Positions 1 through 7,731 of a DNA stretch of 64,000 nt are shown piece after piece. Under the pieces are notes generated by a model that saw nothing but the letters and a program-made list of their open reading frames with translations, ran no database searches and was not told the origin of the DNA. Position 1 is the stretch's first letter. Every line of letters begins with the position of its first letter. This stretch comes from a bacterium (GTDB lineage: Bacteria; Sysuimicrobiota; Sysuimicrobiia; Sysuimicrobiales; Segetimicrobiaceae), in assembly GCA_035308905.1 (NCBI GenBank), contig DATGFS010000022.1, positions 1 through 64,000 on the forward strand, given 5' to 3'. Position numbers and translations under genes: made by a program.

Positions 1-257
1 AGTGCCAGTGGAATATGCATGCCGTTCATCGGGCGCAGGCCGACGCAAGCAAGCGTGACCACGAGGAATCCACCGGCCACCACCAGGTGATCGTCTATCC
101 GGTGACCGAAGGCGATCCTACCGGGGAGCGTCACGTCGACGGCAATCCGCCATAGGACCGTCGCCGCGTCCAAGGCGGCGGTATCCGGGATGACGGCGGC
201 CAGACGATCCAGTCAGTACCGGTAAACCTCGATAATGCTCGCAAACCATTGGTATTC
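1..257 (-). pseudogene. Decayed tyrosine integrase (N-terminal part), runs off left edge
   Basis: Read leftward from about 257, one frame gives VYRY, a stop (TGA at 213-215), then LDRLAAVIPDTAALD. This matches residues 33-52 of the intact integrase at 22243-23175 (VYKWW then LDRLAAVVPDTSAVD). The frame stays open to the window edge with core-binding-domain character (GFLVV, GLRPM, HIPLA). A tryptophan codon has become TGA and I see no good start. It lies just past the 3' end of tRNA-Ala, the usual place for an integrase that targets a tRNA. The catalytic half would be outside the window. Confidence 0.6.
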
Positions 258-263
258 AAGGGC

Positions 264-338
264 TGGTGGAGACGGCGAGGTTCGAACTCGCGACCCCCTG
301 CTTGCAAAGCAGGTGCTCTCCCACTGAGCTACGTCCCC
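264..338 (-). tRNA. tRNA-Ala (TGC)
   Basis: A cloverleaf can be drawn with acceptor GGGGACG/CGTCTCC, D arm TAGCTCAGTGGGAGAGC, anticodon stem CCTGC/GCAGG enclosing TTTGCAA (anticodon TGC), T loop GGTTCGAACTC on the plus strand, and an encoded CCA at 264-266. A TAGAAT -10-like box lies at 350-355 upstream on the minus strand. Confidence 0.95.
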
Positions 339-442
339 ACGCGTGTTCTATTCTAGCATGCGCGGAATCACGTCTGCGGCCAGGCGTTCCATCTGCGCGG
401 CTTCATCGAACAAAGCGCATGCCTGTCCTCCGGCTCAGCTGA

Positions 443-1795
443 TTACGCAGCGATCGCGCGGTCTACGGCCGGCCGCACCGCGCCGAGCAGCGAGAGCGCC
501 ACGCCGAGCTGGACATCGTCGCCGCGCAGCATGTCCTCGACCGCCATCGAGACCGTGCGGTCCGGCGCGATGCCGATTCCCTCGATTTCTTCGTCGCGCG
601 GTCCCGTCAGCGCCCGCGTCGTGATCATGATGCCGCCTTCGGGAAGCGCGAAGTCGCGCGCGCCGCCGAACGCGCCCGCCGTCGCCTCACCCACGACGAG
701 CGCCCGATTCGCGTCTCGAAGCCCGATGGTGAGGATCTCCGCCCCGGACGCCGAGCCGTGGTCGGTGAGCACCACGAGCGGTGTGTCCCGGAACGGCGTT
801 TCGCCGCTGGCCGCGAACGCCCCTGAACCCGCGCTCGAGCGCGTCCGCGCGAGTACGGTCCCGGCCGGTACGAAGAGCCCGGCCACCCACTCGGTCTCGA
901 CCACAAGCCCGCCTGGATTCCCTCGAAGATCGATCACGATCGCGCGAATGCCACCGGGATCGCCGAACGCCTGCATGGCGCGCCGGGCTTCGACCGCCGC
1001 GCCGCGGGTGAATCCCCAGATCCGAACGTAGGCGACGCCGGGACGAACCATCTCGACCTCGACCGCGGGCGTCTGGATCACCGCGCGCGTCACCGGGATC
1101 TCAAGCGTTTCCCCGCGCCGCCGGATTTTCAGCACGACCGCCGAACCGGCCGGTCCGCGCAGCCGGGAGACCACGTCGATGGCGGAGCCGCCGCGAAATC
1201 CCACGGCGTCGGCGGCGAGGATCTGGTCGAACAACCTGACGCCCGCGGCCGCCGCGGGAGACCCCGGCACCACCGCAACGACGAACGGCCCATCGGCGCC
1301 CGCGGGGAACGTGGTCCGGATCCCGATCCCAGCGTACCCCGGCCGGCCGGCAAGATTGTCCTTGAACTCCGTGTACTGGTCGGGGGTCATGAACCGGACG
1401 TGACTGTCGTGGACCGACTGCAGCATCGCCCGCGTGACCGCGTAGGCGAACTCGGGCTCGCGCGCCGACGATGCGCTCTCGGCGCGCTCGAACTCGACGG
1501 TGAACTCCCGGACCGCCTCATCTTCCGCCATCCCGGGCGGGAGATCCGGAAGCGCCCCGGCGCCGAGCCCCGCGCGTGCCCGCAGCGAGGCGACCGCGGC
1601 GTTCAGCAGCGCGATGGGATCGAGGGCCCGGAAGTACTCGCGCTCCGCGATACGCAAAGCCGCCACGACGAGCGAGGCGTCCGCGGCCGCGGCGCGCGAC
1701 GGCGCCGCCGAGATGGCCGCCAGCGCGAGCGCGACCGCGAGCCACAGCGCGGTGACGCGGCGCAGTGCGATCCGCCCGCCGGATCCGGGAATCAT
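443..1795 (-). CDS. S41-family (C-terminal processing) peptidase with PDZ domain, exported
   Basis: Starting at the ATG at 1795 gives 450 residues that open with a basic stretch and a hydrophobic signal (VTALWLAVALALAAISAAPSRA). A more upstream in-frame start at 1882 would put 29 charged residues before it. A PDZ-like domain (GYAGIGI, VVPGSPAAAAGVRLFDQI) precedes the peptidase core with IDLRGNPGG and the serine motif HGSASGAE. In CtpA/Tsp enzymes the general-base lysine follows in GEKTFGKG; here that stretch reads GEATAGAFG, so the lysine is not in its usual place. It is convergent with tRNA-Ala and divergent from the MFS gene. Family is clear, activity is not. Confidence 0.85.
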   Translation of the reverse strand: MIPGSGGRIALRRVTALWLAVALALAAISAAPSRAAAADASLVVAALRIAEREYFRALDPIALLNAAVASLRARAGLGAGALPDLPPGMAEDEAVREFTVEFERAESASSAREPEFAYAVTRAMLQSVHDSHVRFMTPDQYTEFKDNLAGRPGYAGIGIRTTFPAGADGPFVVAVVPGSPAAAAGVRLFDQILAADAVGFRGGSAIDVVSRLRGPAGSAVVLKIRRRGETLEIPVTRAVIQTPAVEVEMVRPGVAYVRIWGFTRGAAVEARRAMQAFGDPGGIRAIVIDLRGNPGGLVVETEWVAGLFVPAGTVLARTRSSAGSGAFAASGETPFRDTPLVVLTDHGSASGAEILTIGLRDANRALVVGEATAGAFGGARDFALPEGGIMITTRALTGPRDEEIEGIGIAPDRTVSMAVEDMLRGDDVQLGVALSLLGAVRPAVDRAIAA

Positions 1796-1929
1796 GTCCG
1801 GCGATGTTCGCGTTGCGGGCGCCTCCTCCTCCGCTCCTTCGAGGAGTCGGCGGCCCGGCGTCCAACCTGTGCGTCGTGCCACTGCCGTCCGGGCCCGACG
1901 CCACGCGAGCCGCCGTTCCGTCTGAGACC

Positions 1930-3090
1930 GTGGTCTCGCGCACGTCGAGCTTAAGACTCGGCTTGTTCGGCGCCGCCGGCCTGTTGAACGCGATCTCGTG
2001 GCAGGTGGTCGTGCCGGTCCTCCCGCTGCATCTTGCGCGCATCGGCTACAGCGCGGCCGCGATCGGGTTTCTCGCGAGTCTGCTCAGCCTCGCGATGGGC
2101 GTCATCGAGCTCGAAGTCGGCCGGATCGCCGCCGTGCTGGGGCGGCGGCGCACGCTTATCGGCGGCCTGGCCCTCCACGCGCTGGCGCTCTTGGGGGCCG
2201 CCGAGGCGCGCACAACGGGGACGATCGCGCTCGCGCTCGCCGGGGTCGGCACCGCCCGCGGCGCGGTGTGGACGCCACTCATGGCCGGGGTCGCCGAAGA
2301 CGCCACCGCGCAGACGCGAGGCCGGACGTTCGGCATCTTCTGGACTGTGACGTCGCTCGGGTTTCTCCTCGGACCGGCCCTCGGAGGGCTCGTCGCCTCA
2401 CTGTACGGCGACCGCGCGGCATTCTATCTCGGAACGGTGCTGACTCTTGCCGCCGTGCCGGTGGTGTTGCCGATCACGAGCCCCGGCCGGCCGGCGGTCG
2501 CGGAACCGCGGGTGCACGCCCGGGAGGTCCTGCGCGAACCGGTGGTCGTACGCCTGTGCGTCGCGAACCACCTGCATTACGCCGTGTCCGCGATCTGGTC
2601 GACCTTTCTTCCCCTCTATGCCGCGGCGCAGGGCCAATCGGTTCTCGTCATCGGCGCGGTGTTCGCCGTCCAGGGCCTGACCTACGCGCTCTGTCAGATC
2701 CCTACCGGCCGGCTCACGGACCGGATCGGTCCCGAGCGGTTGATCGTACCCGCCGTCCTCGGCCGCGCCGCGGCCTCCCTGCTCGTCCCGCTGCTCCACA
2801 CGCCGGGTGCGTTCTTTGTCGTGGGCGCGCTGTACGGCCTCATCGGCGGCGTCGTCCCCGTCACCTTCACGACGCTGATCGCCCGCGTCACGACGCGGGA
2901 GCACTATACGAGCGCGATGGGCGTCTACAATAGCTCGGGCGACCTCGGGTTCTTCGTCGGACCGCTCCTCGGCGGCGCGGCGGCGTTCTTCGGCATCGCC
3001 GCGCCGTTCCTGCTGTGCGCGCCGCTCGGGGCGGCGGCCTGGCTCAGCGCGGAGAGCGCCGTCCGGGCGGTTCGAGCGCGAGAGGGCTGA
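1930..3090 (+). CDS. MFS transporter
   Basis: This is a hydrophobic protein of about 386 residues with the alternating membrane segments of a 12-TM major facilitator. The first helix begins at LGLFGAAGLLNAISWQVVVPVLPLHL, followed by a basic loop (GRRRTLIGG); a second MFS-type loop lies in the C half (GRLTDRIGPERL). The GTG at 1930 places helix 1 at the N terminus. The frame stays open to 1765, so GTG 1876 or ATG 1804 are alternatives, but those extensions are proline- and arginine-rich. Its 3' end overlaps the convergent marR gene by 47 bases. Substrate unknown; drug-efflux type is a guess. Confidence 0.8.
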   Translation: MVSRTSSLRLGLFGAAGLLNAISWQVVVPVLPLHLARIGYSAAAIGFLASLLSLAMGVIELEVGRIAAVLGRRRTLIGGLALHALALLGAAEARTTGTIALALAGVGTARGAVWTPLMAGVAEDATAQTRGRTFGIFWTVTSLGFLLGPALGGLVASLYGDRAAFYLGTVLTLAAVPVVLPITSPGRPAVAEPRVHAREVLREPVVVRLCVANHLHYAVSAIWSTFLPLYAAAQGQSVLVIGAVFAVQGLTYALCQIPTGRLTDRIGPERLIVPAVLGRAAASLLVPLLHTPGAFFVVGALYGLIGGVVPVTFTTLIARVTTREHYTSAMGVYNSSGDLGFFVGPLLGGAAAFFGIAAPFLLCAPLGAAAWLSAESAVRAVRAREG

Positions 3091-3529
3091 CCGGCCCGTC
3101 CAGCAAGGCCTCGATCGTGCGCATCGCCCCGACGAGGCGCGTCTGCGCGCGCGGCGGCAGACGGCGAAGCATCGCCGCGATCTCGTCGTGCGAACGCACG
3201 TCGAGCGGCGCGAAGGCGTCCCGGCCGCGCGGGGTGAGGACGAGCAGCCGCTGCCGGCGGTCGGCCCGGGACGGAATGCGGCGGAGCAGACCGCGCGCCG
3301 CGAAGCCGCTCAAGATGCGGCTCAGGTATCCCGGATCGAGATCCAGGTCGCGCCCAAGATCGGACGCGGTGGGGCGGCGGCTCCGCGCGATCTCGTACAG
3401 GACGCGCGCCTGCGTCAGCGAGAAGTGACTTCCGAGGTAATCCTTGCGCAGCAGCCCGATCCGCCGCGTGTAGAATCGGTTGAACGCCCGCACGGCGTCG
3501 ACGCGCGCCCCCAGGGCGCGATCAGGCAT
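3044..3529 (-). CDS. MarR-family transcriptional regulator
   Basis: A 161-residue winged-helix protein. HFSLTQARVLYEIARSRRPTASDLGRDLDLDPGYLSRILSGFAARGLLRRIPSRADRRQRLL is the MarR core: recognition helix then the wing with DRRQR. The ATG overlaps the stop of the upstream ABM gene (ATGCCTGA), so it is translated as the last gene of the alaX-yciI-ABM operon. MarR proteins usually repress their own operon. A near-perfect palindrome at 4886-4910 over the operon's promoter is the probable operator. Ligand unknown. Confidence 0.9.
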   Translation of the reverse strand: MPDRALGARVDAVRAFNRFYTRRIGLLRKDYLGSHFSLTQARVLYEIARSRRPTASDLGRDLDLDPGYLSRILSGFAARGLLRRIPSRADRRQRLLVLTPRGRDAFAPLDVRSHDEIAAMLRRLPPRAQTRLVGAMRTIEALLDGPVSPLALEPPGRRSPR

Positions 3530-3830
3530 CCTCGACCACGACCTCGTAGTGTTTGACCCGCGCGTCGTACCGGGTCAGCACCGCCGCGGCCTCGGGCTCG
3601 ACGACCGCCGCGTCGGGATCGGCGCCGGCGAACGCGCGCACCGCGTCGAGCGACCGCCACCGGGTCACGACGATGAGATCAGTCTCGCCGTCCGCGTCCC
3701 GGCGGAGCAGCGTGGCGCCGGTGTAGCCGTCGAGCGCGCGCAGCTGCGGCAGCACGCGGCCGCGCAAATGCTCGGCGTAGGCCGGCGCCCGGGCCGGCGT
3801 CGTCCGCGCGGTCCAGACCCTCGCGATCAC
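3522..3830 (-). CDS. Antibiotic biosynthesis monooxygenase (ABM) domain protein
   Basis: A 102-residue ferredoxin-like dimeric alpha/beta-barrel protein. IARVWTARTTPARAPAYAEHLRGRVLPQLRALDGYTGATLLRR and the closing YDARVKHYEVV are ABM-type strands and helices. The GTG start overlaps the stop of the upstream YciI gene (GTGA), which argues for this start rather than a long arginine-rich extension up to 4151. Proteins of this family include small monooxygenases and heme-degrading enzymes; substrate cannot be read here. Confidence 0.8.
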   Translation of the reverse strand: MIARVWTARTTPARAPAYAEHLRGRVLPQLRALDGYTGATLLRRDADGETDLIVVTRWRSLDAVRAFAGADPDAAVVEPEAAAVLTRYDARVKHYEVVVEDA

Positions 3831-4114
3831 GGGGTACCGCCGCCCACGACAACGGCCCACGGCTGGACCTCCCACCGCCGCACGAGGCCCTCGCGCACGT
3901 ACGGATCGGCCTGCGCGAACGCTTCGGCCGCGCTGCGGTCGGCGCTCCGGAAGACCAGCAGCGCGCGGGCCGGTGGGTCGCCGAGCGCGCCGGCCAGAAT
4001 CAACTCGCCGCGCGCGTTCGCCGCGCGCGCGAGGCGGAGGTGCGCCTCCCGGTGCGGGGTGCGGCGGGCCGCGAAGTTGTCGACGACCTCGTACAGCAGG
4101 ACGTAGTGCCCCAT
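3827..4114 (-). CDS. YciI-like protein
   Basis: A 95-residue protein. MGHYVLLYEVVDNFAARRTPHREAHLRLARAANARGELILAGAL and PYVREGLVRRWEVQPWAVV match the YciI/YCII fold, with the conserved His in the HREAHL segment and an Asp in the ADPYVREGL loop. The start sits 5 bases after the alaX stop, and its own stop overlaps the next gene by 4 bases. Biochemical role unknown; the family is often found with regulatory or catabolic genes. Confidence 0.85.
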   Translation of the reverse strand: MGHYVLLYEVVDNFAARRTPHREAHLRLARAANARGELILAGALGDPPARALLVFRSADRSAAEAFAQADPYVREGLVRRWEVQPWAVVVGGGTP

Positions 4115-4119
4115 CACCC

Positions 4120-4869
4120 TCACCCGCCCTGGGCCTGCTGGCGCGAGCCAAAGCGCGCCGGATCGGCCGTCAACTGGATCTCGAGACGCCGGTTGGCCTT
4201 GCCTTTGTTCTCCGTCTTGACGATGCGGAGGACGCCGACCTCCCCGGTCCGCGCGACGTGGGTGCCGCCGTCGGCCTGGGCGTCGTACCCTTCGATCTCG
4301 ATCACGCGGATGCGGTCGACGTCTTTCGGCACGAGGTCCCGGGCGAGCCGGACGAGATCCGACCGCGCGAACTCCTCGTGGGTCACAAACCGCACGACGA
4401 TCGGCCGGTCCTCCGCGAGCACCCGGTTGGTCTCGCGCTCGATCTCGCCGACGCGATCCTTGTTGAGGTCCTCGAGCGAGAAGTCCATGCGGGCGCGGTC
4501 CGGGTAGATCGCGCCGCCGGTGACCTTGGCGTTGAACAGCCGGTAAACCGCGCCGACGAGCACGTGCAGCGCGGAATGGTAGCGCATGATCGCGTAGCGG
4601 CGGTCCCAGTCGAGCGCCGCGCCCACCGCGGTGCCGGGCGCGGGCGGGGGCCCGTCGAGCACATGCCACACCGCGTCGCCGTCCCGGCGCATCTCGACGA
4701 CGCGCCGTTCGCCGCCCTCCCAGCGCAGCAGGCCCAGGTCGAACGGCTGGCCGCCCCCGCCGGGATAGAACACGGTGCGATCGAGCGCCACCGCCCCTTC
4801 GCCGGCGGACTGGACCACGGCGTCGGCTTCGCGGAGATAACTGTCCTGAAGGTACAACAGCTCCGTCAT
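4120..4869 (-). CDS. alaX: AlaX-type alanyl-tRNA editing protein
   Basis: A 249-residue free-standing homologue of the AlaRS editing domain, expected to hydrolyse Ser- or Gly-tRNA(Ala). The tRNA-synthetase second additional domain is plain: FYPGGGGQPFDLG near residue 34, the zinc motif HSALH near residue 98, and QADGGTHVARTGEVG near residue 205. The cysteine of the canonical CGGTH is Asp here, as in some AlaX subfamilies. It heads the alaX-yciI-ABM-marR operon. The promoter (TTGACT, 17-base spacer, CACGAT) ends 6 bases before the ATG, so the mRNA is probably leaderless. Confidence 0.9.
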   Translation of the reverse strand: MTELLYLQDSYLREADAVVQSAGEGAVALDRTVFYPGGGGQPFDLGLLRWEGGERRVVEMRRDGDAVWHVLDGPPPAPGTAVGAALDWDRRYAIMRYHSALHVLVGAVYRLFNAKVTGGAIYPDRARMDFSLEDLNKDRVGEIERETNRVLAEDRPIVVRFVTHEEFARSDLVRLARDLVPKDVDRIRVIEIEGYDAQADGGTHVARTGEVGVLRIVKTENKGKANRRLEIQLTADPARFGSRQQAQGG

Positions 4870-4875
4870 GGCGCC

Positions 4876-4910
4876 ATCGTGGCAGAGATAGTTGACCTAG
4901 TCAAGTATCT
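4876..4910 (-). promoter_or_regulatory. alaX operon promoter and MarR-type operator palindrome
   Basis: Minus-strand -35 TTGACT (4899-4904), 17-base spacer, -10 CACGAT (4876-4881). A 25-base palindrome covers the -35: plus-strand arms AGATAGTTGAC (4886-4896) and GTCAAGTATCT (4900-4910) around CTA, 10 of 11 positions matching. TTGAC/GTCAA half-sites are typical of MarR operators. Binding by the MarR encoded at the operon's end is inferred. Confidence 0.65.
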
Positions 4911-5038
4911 GCCCCGGCCCGGCGGACGAGGGGGCCGGCCGCGCATGACGATGGGGAACGCGGCGCCCGGCGGCGAATCGAGAGGGCGCCCGGATGCGGC
5001 CGCCGGGGACCAATGCCGCGACGACGAAGGGACGCACC

Positions 5039-5560
5039 ATGAAGATCCGGATACGCTACACGCGGCTCGCGCTCATCGCGCTGGTCGTCGCGCTGTCGGC
5101 GGCCGGCCGGGCCGCGGCGCAGGCGCCCGCGGCGCCGTTCCCGGACGTACCCCCGTGGCATTGGACCTATCAAGGCCTCGTACGTGACGCGCAGGCCGGA
5201 CTGCTTGTCGGCTATCCCACCGCGGTCCCCGAGCTCATCGAGAACACGCTCATCCAGCTCTACGACGGGTTCGTCCATTCGCGCGCCCCGGAGGCCCGGA
5301 CGTGGATCGAGCGCTTCACCTACAACCGGCCGGCCTCGTGGCCGCAGCCGCTTGAGCGCTCGTCCCTCGCGCGGTTCTCCCTCACCGGCGTGACATCGAC
5401 GGTCGGGGCGGACGCCGCGACCGCCACGTTCCGCGCGCAGGTCACGATGCGCAGCGGGGAGACCGCGACCACGCCGATGCGGGTGGCCCTGCGCCTGATC
5501 GATGGAGACTGGAAGGTCGACTACGCGGCGCTCGCGGGGGGAAGCGCCCTCTTCCGGTAA
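5039..5560 (+). CDS. Exported protein with SLH-like segment and NTF2-like tail
   Basis: A 173-residue protein with a signal peptide (MKIRIRYTRLALIALVVALSAAGRAAAQA). PFPDVPPWHWTYQGLVRDAQAGLLVGYP (about residues 32-60) has the S-layer-homology pattern F-P-D-V ... W ... GL ... GYP, but only one copy. The C-terminal half (ARFSLTGVTSTVGADAATATFRAQVTMRSG...VDYAAL) looks like a small cone-shaped secreted domain of the DUF4878/NTF2 kind. The ATG follows a weak GAAGG. Likely cell-envelope associated; function unknown. Confidence 0.75.
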   Translation: MKIRIRYTRLALIALVVALSAAGRAAAQAPAAPFPDVPPWHWTYQGLVRDAQAGLLVGYPTAVPELIENTLIQLYDGFVHSRAPEARTWIERFTYNRPASWPQPLERSSLARFSLTGVTSTVGADAATATFRAQVTMRSGETATTPMRVALRLIDGDWKVDYAALAGGSALFR

Positions 5561-5569
5561 AGCGCGGTA

Positions 5570-5586
5570 CCGGCACGCCGTGCCGG
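5570..5586. terminator. GC-rich hairpin after the SLH-like gene
   Basis: Arms CCGGCAC and GTGCCGG with a GCC loop, 9 bases after the stop codon and just past the 3' end of tRNA-Ser on the other strand. There is no U tract, so a terminator role is only likely. Confidence 0.4.
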
Positions 5587-5588
5587 CT

Positions 5589-5676
5589 TGGCGGAGGGAG
5601 GGAGATTCGAACTCCCGAGGGGTCGCCCCCTAGCGGTTTTCAAGACCGCCGCAATCGTCCACTCTGCCATCCCTCC
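5589..5676 (-). tRNA. tRNA-Ser (TGA)
   Basis: Acceptor GGAGGGA/TCCCTCC, discriminator G and encoded CCA (5589-5591). Anticodon stem GCGGT/ACCGC encloses CTTGAAA (anticodon TGA). A long variable arm and T arm GGGAGTTCGAATCTCCC are present. The 88-base length is typical of class II tRNA. A TATACT -10 box lies 7 bases upstream (5684-5689, minus strand). Confidence 0.95.
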
Positions 5677-5738
5677 GGTGCCCAGTATAGCATCGGCGGT
5701 GCGCGGTGGCCCGGGCTCGTCCGCCCGGCGCGGCGCTC

Positions 5739-6299
5739 TCAGCCCAACCGGAGCCGGCGCGCGAGTACAATCAGAGCATCCGCGACCGGAAGCAACAGGC
5801 GCCGGGCGCCGGTGACCGCCGCGGCGCACAGCGCGCCGACCGCCATGCCGCCGGCGATGTCCGACGGGTAGTGAATTCCAACGGCTACGCGGGCGAGTCC
5901 GATAACGGCCGCGCCGATCAGCGCGGCCACACCCCACGCCGCTCCGCCCCCCAGGATGAGCGCGACGCCGATGGCGGCGGTCACGGCCGCGTGATCGCTC
6001 GGAAACGACACGTCGTGCGGGCGCGGCACGAGCAAGTGCGCGGGCAGCACACTGAACGGCCGCGGCCGTGGGTACGCGATGTTCAGGGCCGCGTTGATGC
6101 CCAACGAGAGCACGGCCGCGAACACCGCGAGGAGCAGGAGCCGCCGGCGGTCGGCGGTCCGCGCCGTGCGCACCCACAGCCACAGCAGCAGAACGGCGTA
6201 GAGCAGGATCCCGTCCTCCGCAATGGCGACGGCGATCCGGCCGAGAACCGGCAGGCGCGCGGGCAGAGCGTTGAGCGTGGTGAAAAGCGCGATATCCAC
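5739..6299 (-). CDS. PAP2-family phosphatase (undecaprenyl-diphosphatase, BcrC-like)
   Basis: A 186-residue integral membrane protein with about six hydrophobic segments and the three PAP2 signature blocks: AYPRPRP near residue 75, FPSDHA near residue 98, and ARVAVGIHYPSDIAGG near residue 142. The fold and length fit lipid-diphosphate phosphatases of the BcrC/YbjG type, which recycle undecaprenyl diphosphate at the outer face of the membrane. It stands alone between tRNA-Ser and the repeat-protein pair. Confidence 0.85.
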   Translation of the reverse strand: MDIALFTTLNALPARLPVLGRIAVAIAEDGILLYAVLLLWLWVRTARTADRRRLLLLAVFAAVLSLGINAALNIAYPRPRPFSVLPAHLLVPRPHDVSFPSDHAAVTAAIGVALILGGGAAWGVAALIGAAVIGLARVAVGIHYPSDIAGGMAVGALCAAAVTGARRLLLPVADALIVLARRLRLG

Positions 6300-6381
6300 G
6301 GTTCCCCCGGATCAGCTTGGAGAACGGCGAAAGGACCGGACTACGCCGGTCCCTCCGCCCTTGCTCGACGACCGCGGCCCG

Positions 6382-7044
6382 CTACGGCGCTCCGGATTTG
6401 TGCTGGTTGCCTGGAGTCGCGCCGGCGGGAATCCCGCCCGACGAGCCGCCGGTGCCGGGCGCGGCGCCGCCCGAGCCGGCCGTCCCGCTTTTCCAGATGA
6501 TATTGCCCGAGTCGTCGGACACATCGACGATGGCCGTGCCGCCCGTCGTCCATCCGGCGTAGACGCGGTTTTTGCCGCGCTCGTCGTTGAGCGTCAGCTG
6601 CGGTGTGCGCAACTGCACGCCGAAGCCGAAGTACGTGCGCATCGTTCCCGTGGGATCGGAAAGGACGAGTTGGGCATCCCCGTGTTCGACATTAAATCCC
6701 ACGCTGACCCGCGGGCGCTCCGTCTCGTCCGCCAGATAGAACAGCGGTGAAGCCGGCTGGGTCCCAAAACCGAAGCGCAGCCGAGCCTTGCCCGCGTCGT
6801 CGTTCATCCAGATCCCGGGTCGGTTGTTCGTATCGCTGGACAGGACGATCCGCTGCCGGTTGTTCTGATCGACGAGCACGAGCGCGCGGGTCGACAACGA
6901 CGTGGCCTGCGACTGCGCCTGTCGCGCGCCTCCCCAGAGGACCGCGGCGATCACCGCGGCGGCGAACCCCGCCAACCACATCATGCGGGCCCCGCGTTCG
7001 AACCGGGCGAGATCTCGCTGCAACGCCTCGAGTTCTTTCTCCAT
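6382..7044 (-). CDS. Membrane-anchored repeat protein, function unknown (paralogue 2)
   Basis: A 220-residue protein: short N-terminal coiled coil (EKELEALQRDLARFERGAR), one membrane helix (MMWLAGFAAAVIAAVLWGG), then an extracytoplasmic part built of repeats of about 28 residues. Each repeat has a D-x-N/D-G-x-x-R turn and a GFG or similar strand (DQNNRQRIVLSSDTNNRPGIWMNDDAGKARLRFGFG). A glycine- and proline-rich tail ends in GNQHKSGAP. Start ATG follows GGGAGAGG. It is a paralogue of the gene 10 bases upstream, so the two form an operon. Not a family I can name. Confidence 0.75.
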   Translation of the reverse strand: MEKELEALQRDLARFERGARMMWLAGFAAAVIAAVLWGGARQAQSQATSLSTRALVLVDQNNRQRIVLSSDTNNRPGIWMNDDAGKARLRFGFGTQPASPLFYLADETERPRVSVGFNVEHGDAQLVLSDPTGTMRTYFGFGVQLRTPQLTLNDERGKNRVYAGWTTGGTAIVDVSDDSGNIIWKSGTAGSGGAAPGTGGSSGGIPAGATPGNQHKSGAP

Positions 7045-7054
7045 GGGCCTCTCC

Positions 7055-7624
7055 CTACGGCGCCGACCAGACCGTCTTGCCGGACTCGTCGCTCACCAGG
7101 ACTACCGGTTTCTCGGCGGTGCTCCAGCCGAGGTAGATGCGGTCGGTTCCTTTTTCGTCGGCGAGATCCAGCTGCGGTGTGGGCGCGCCGCTGGCCGCGA
7201 ACCCGAGGAAGCCGCGCTGCTTGCCGTTTTCGTCGAGCAGCACAAACTGAGGCGTGTTGCGTTCGATGCTGAATCCCATGCTGAGCCGCAGCCGGCCCGC
7301 TTCGTCGTTGAGTCCGATCAGCGGACGGCCGACTTCCTTGCCGAAGCCGATGAACATCCGGTCTTTGCCGGCGTCGTCCCGCAGCCAGATCGCGGGACGG
7401 CTGTTGGTGTCGAACGACAGGATGATCCGGTCCCGGCCGTTCTGATCCTGGACGGCGATCCGCCGCGCGACCAGCGCGGAGGATTGGGACTGCGCCTGCT
7501 GCGCGCCCACCCACAGCACGGCGATCACGATCACCGCCACGAGCCAGCTCAACGACGTGACGCGGAGCCTGCGTTCCGCGCGCGCCAACCGCGCCCGCAT
7601 CGCTTCCATATCCTCGGGTCTCAC
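7055..7624 (-). CDS. Membrane-anchored repeat protein, function unknown (paralogue 1)
   Basis: A 189-residue protein with the same architecture as its downstream paralogue: helical N terminus (MEAMRARLARAERR), one membrane helix (LSWLVAVIVIAVLWVG), then repeats such as DQNGRDRIILSFDTNSRPAIWLRDDAGKDRMFIGFG. The GTG at 7624 is fixed by GAGGAGG seven bases upstream; the longer open frame to 8551 lies antisense to nothing functional and overlaps the next permease, so it is not used. The beta-hairpin repeats suggest a surface-exposed adhesive or sensing domain, but this is inference. Confidence 0.75.
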   Translation of the reverse strand: MRPEDMEAMRARLARAERRLRVTSLSWLVAVIVIAVLWVGAQQAQSQSSALVARRIAVQDQNGRDRIILSFDTNSRPAIWLRDDAGKDRMFIGFGKEVGRPLIGLNDEAGRLRLSMGFSIERNTPQFVLLDENGKQRGFLGFAASGAPTPQLDLADEKGTDRIYLGWSTAEKPVVLVSDESGKTVWSAP

Positions 7625-7731
7625 GTTGCTGCCTCCTCTGGTCCGTCGATTGACGGCGCCCGAATATCCAAATACGGGCCGCCGGCGCGGCGGCCCTGCC
7701 GGGGACGCAGAGTCGTTCGGGTAGTCGCGCG

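Noticed and set aside
531-1954. Long frames antisense to the S41 peptidase gene
   Set aside because: Arginine-, alanine- and proline-rich shadows of a GC-rich gene; no start sites or domains.
3973-5187. 404-codon plus frame across alaX
   Set aside because: Antisense to a clear AlaX gene and the adjacent YciI gene, with no domain or ribosome-binding site.
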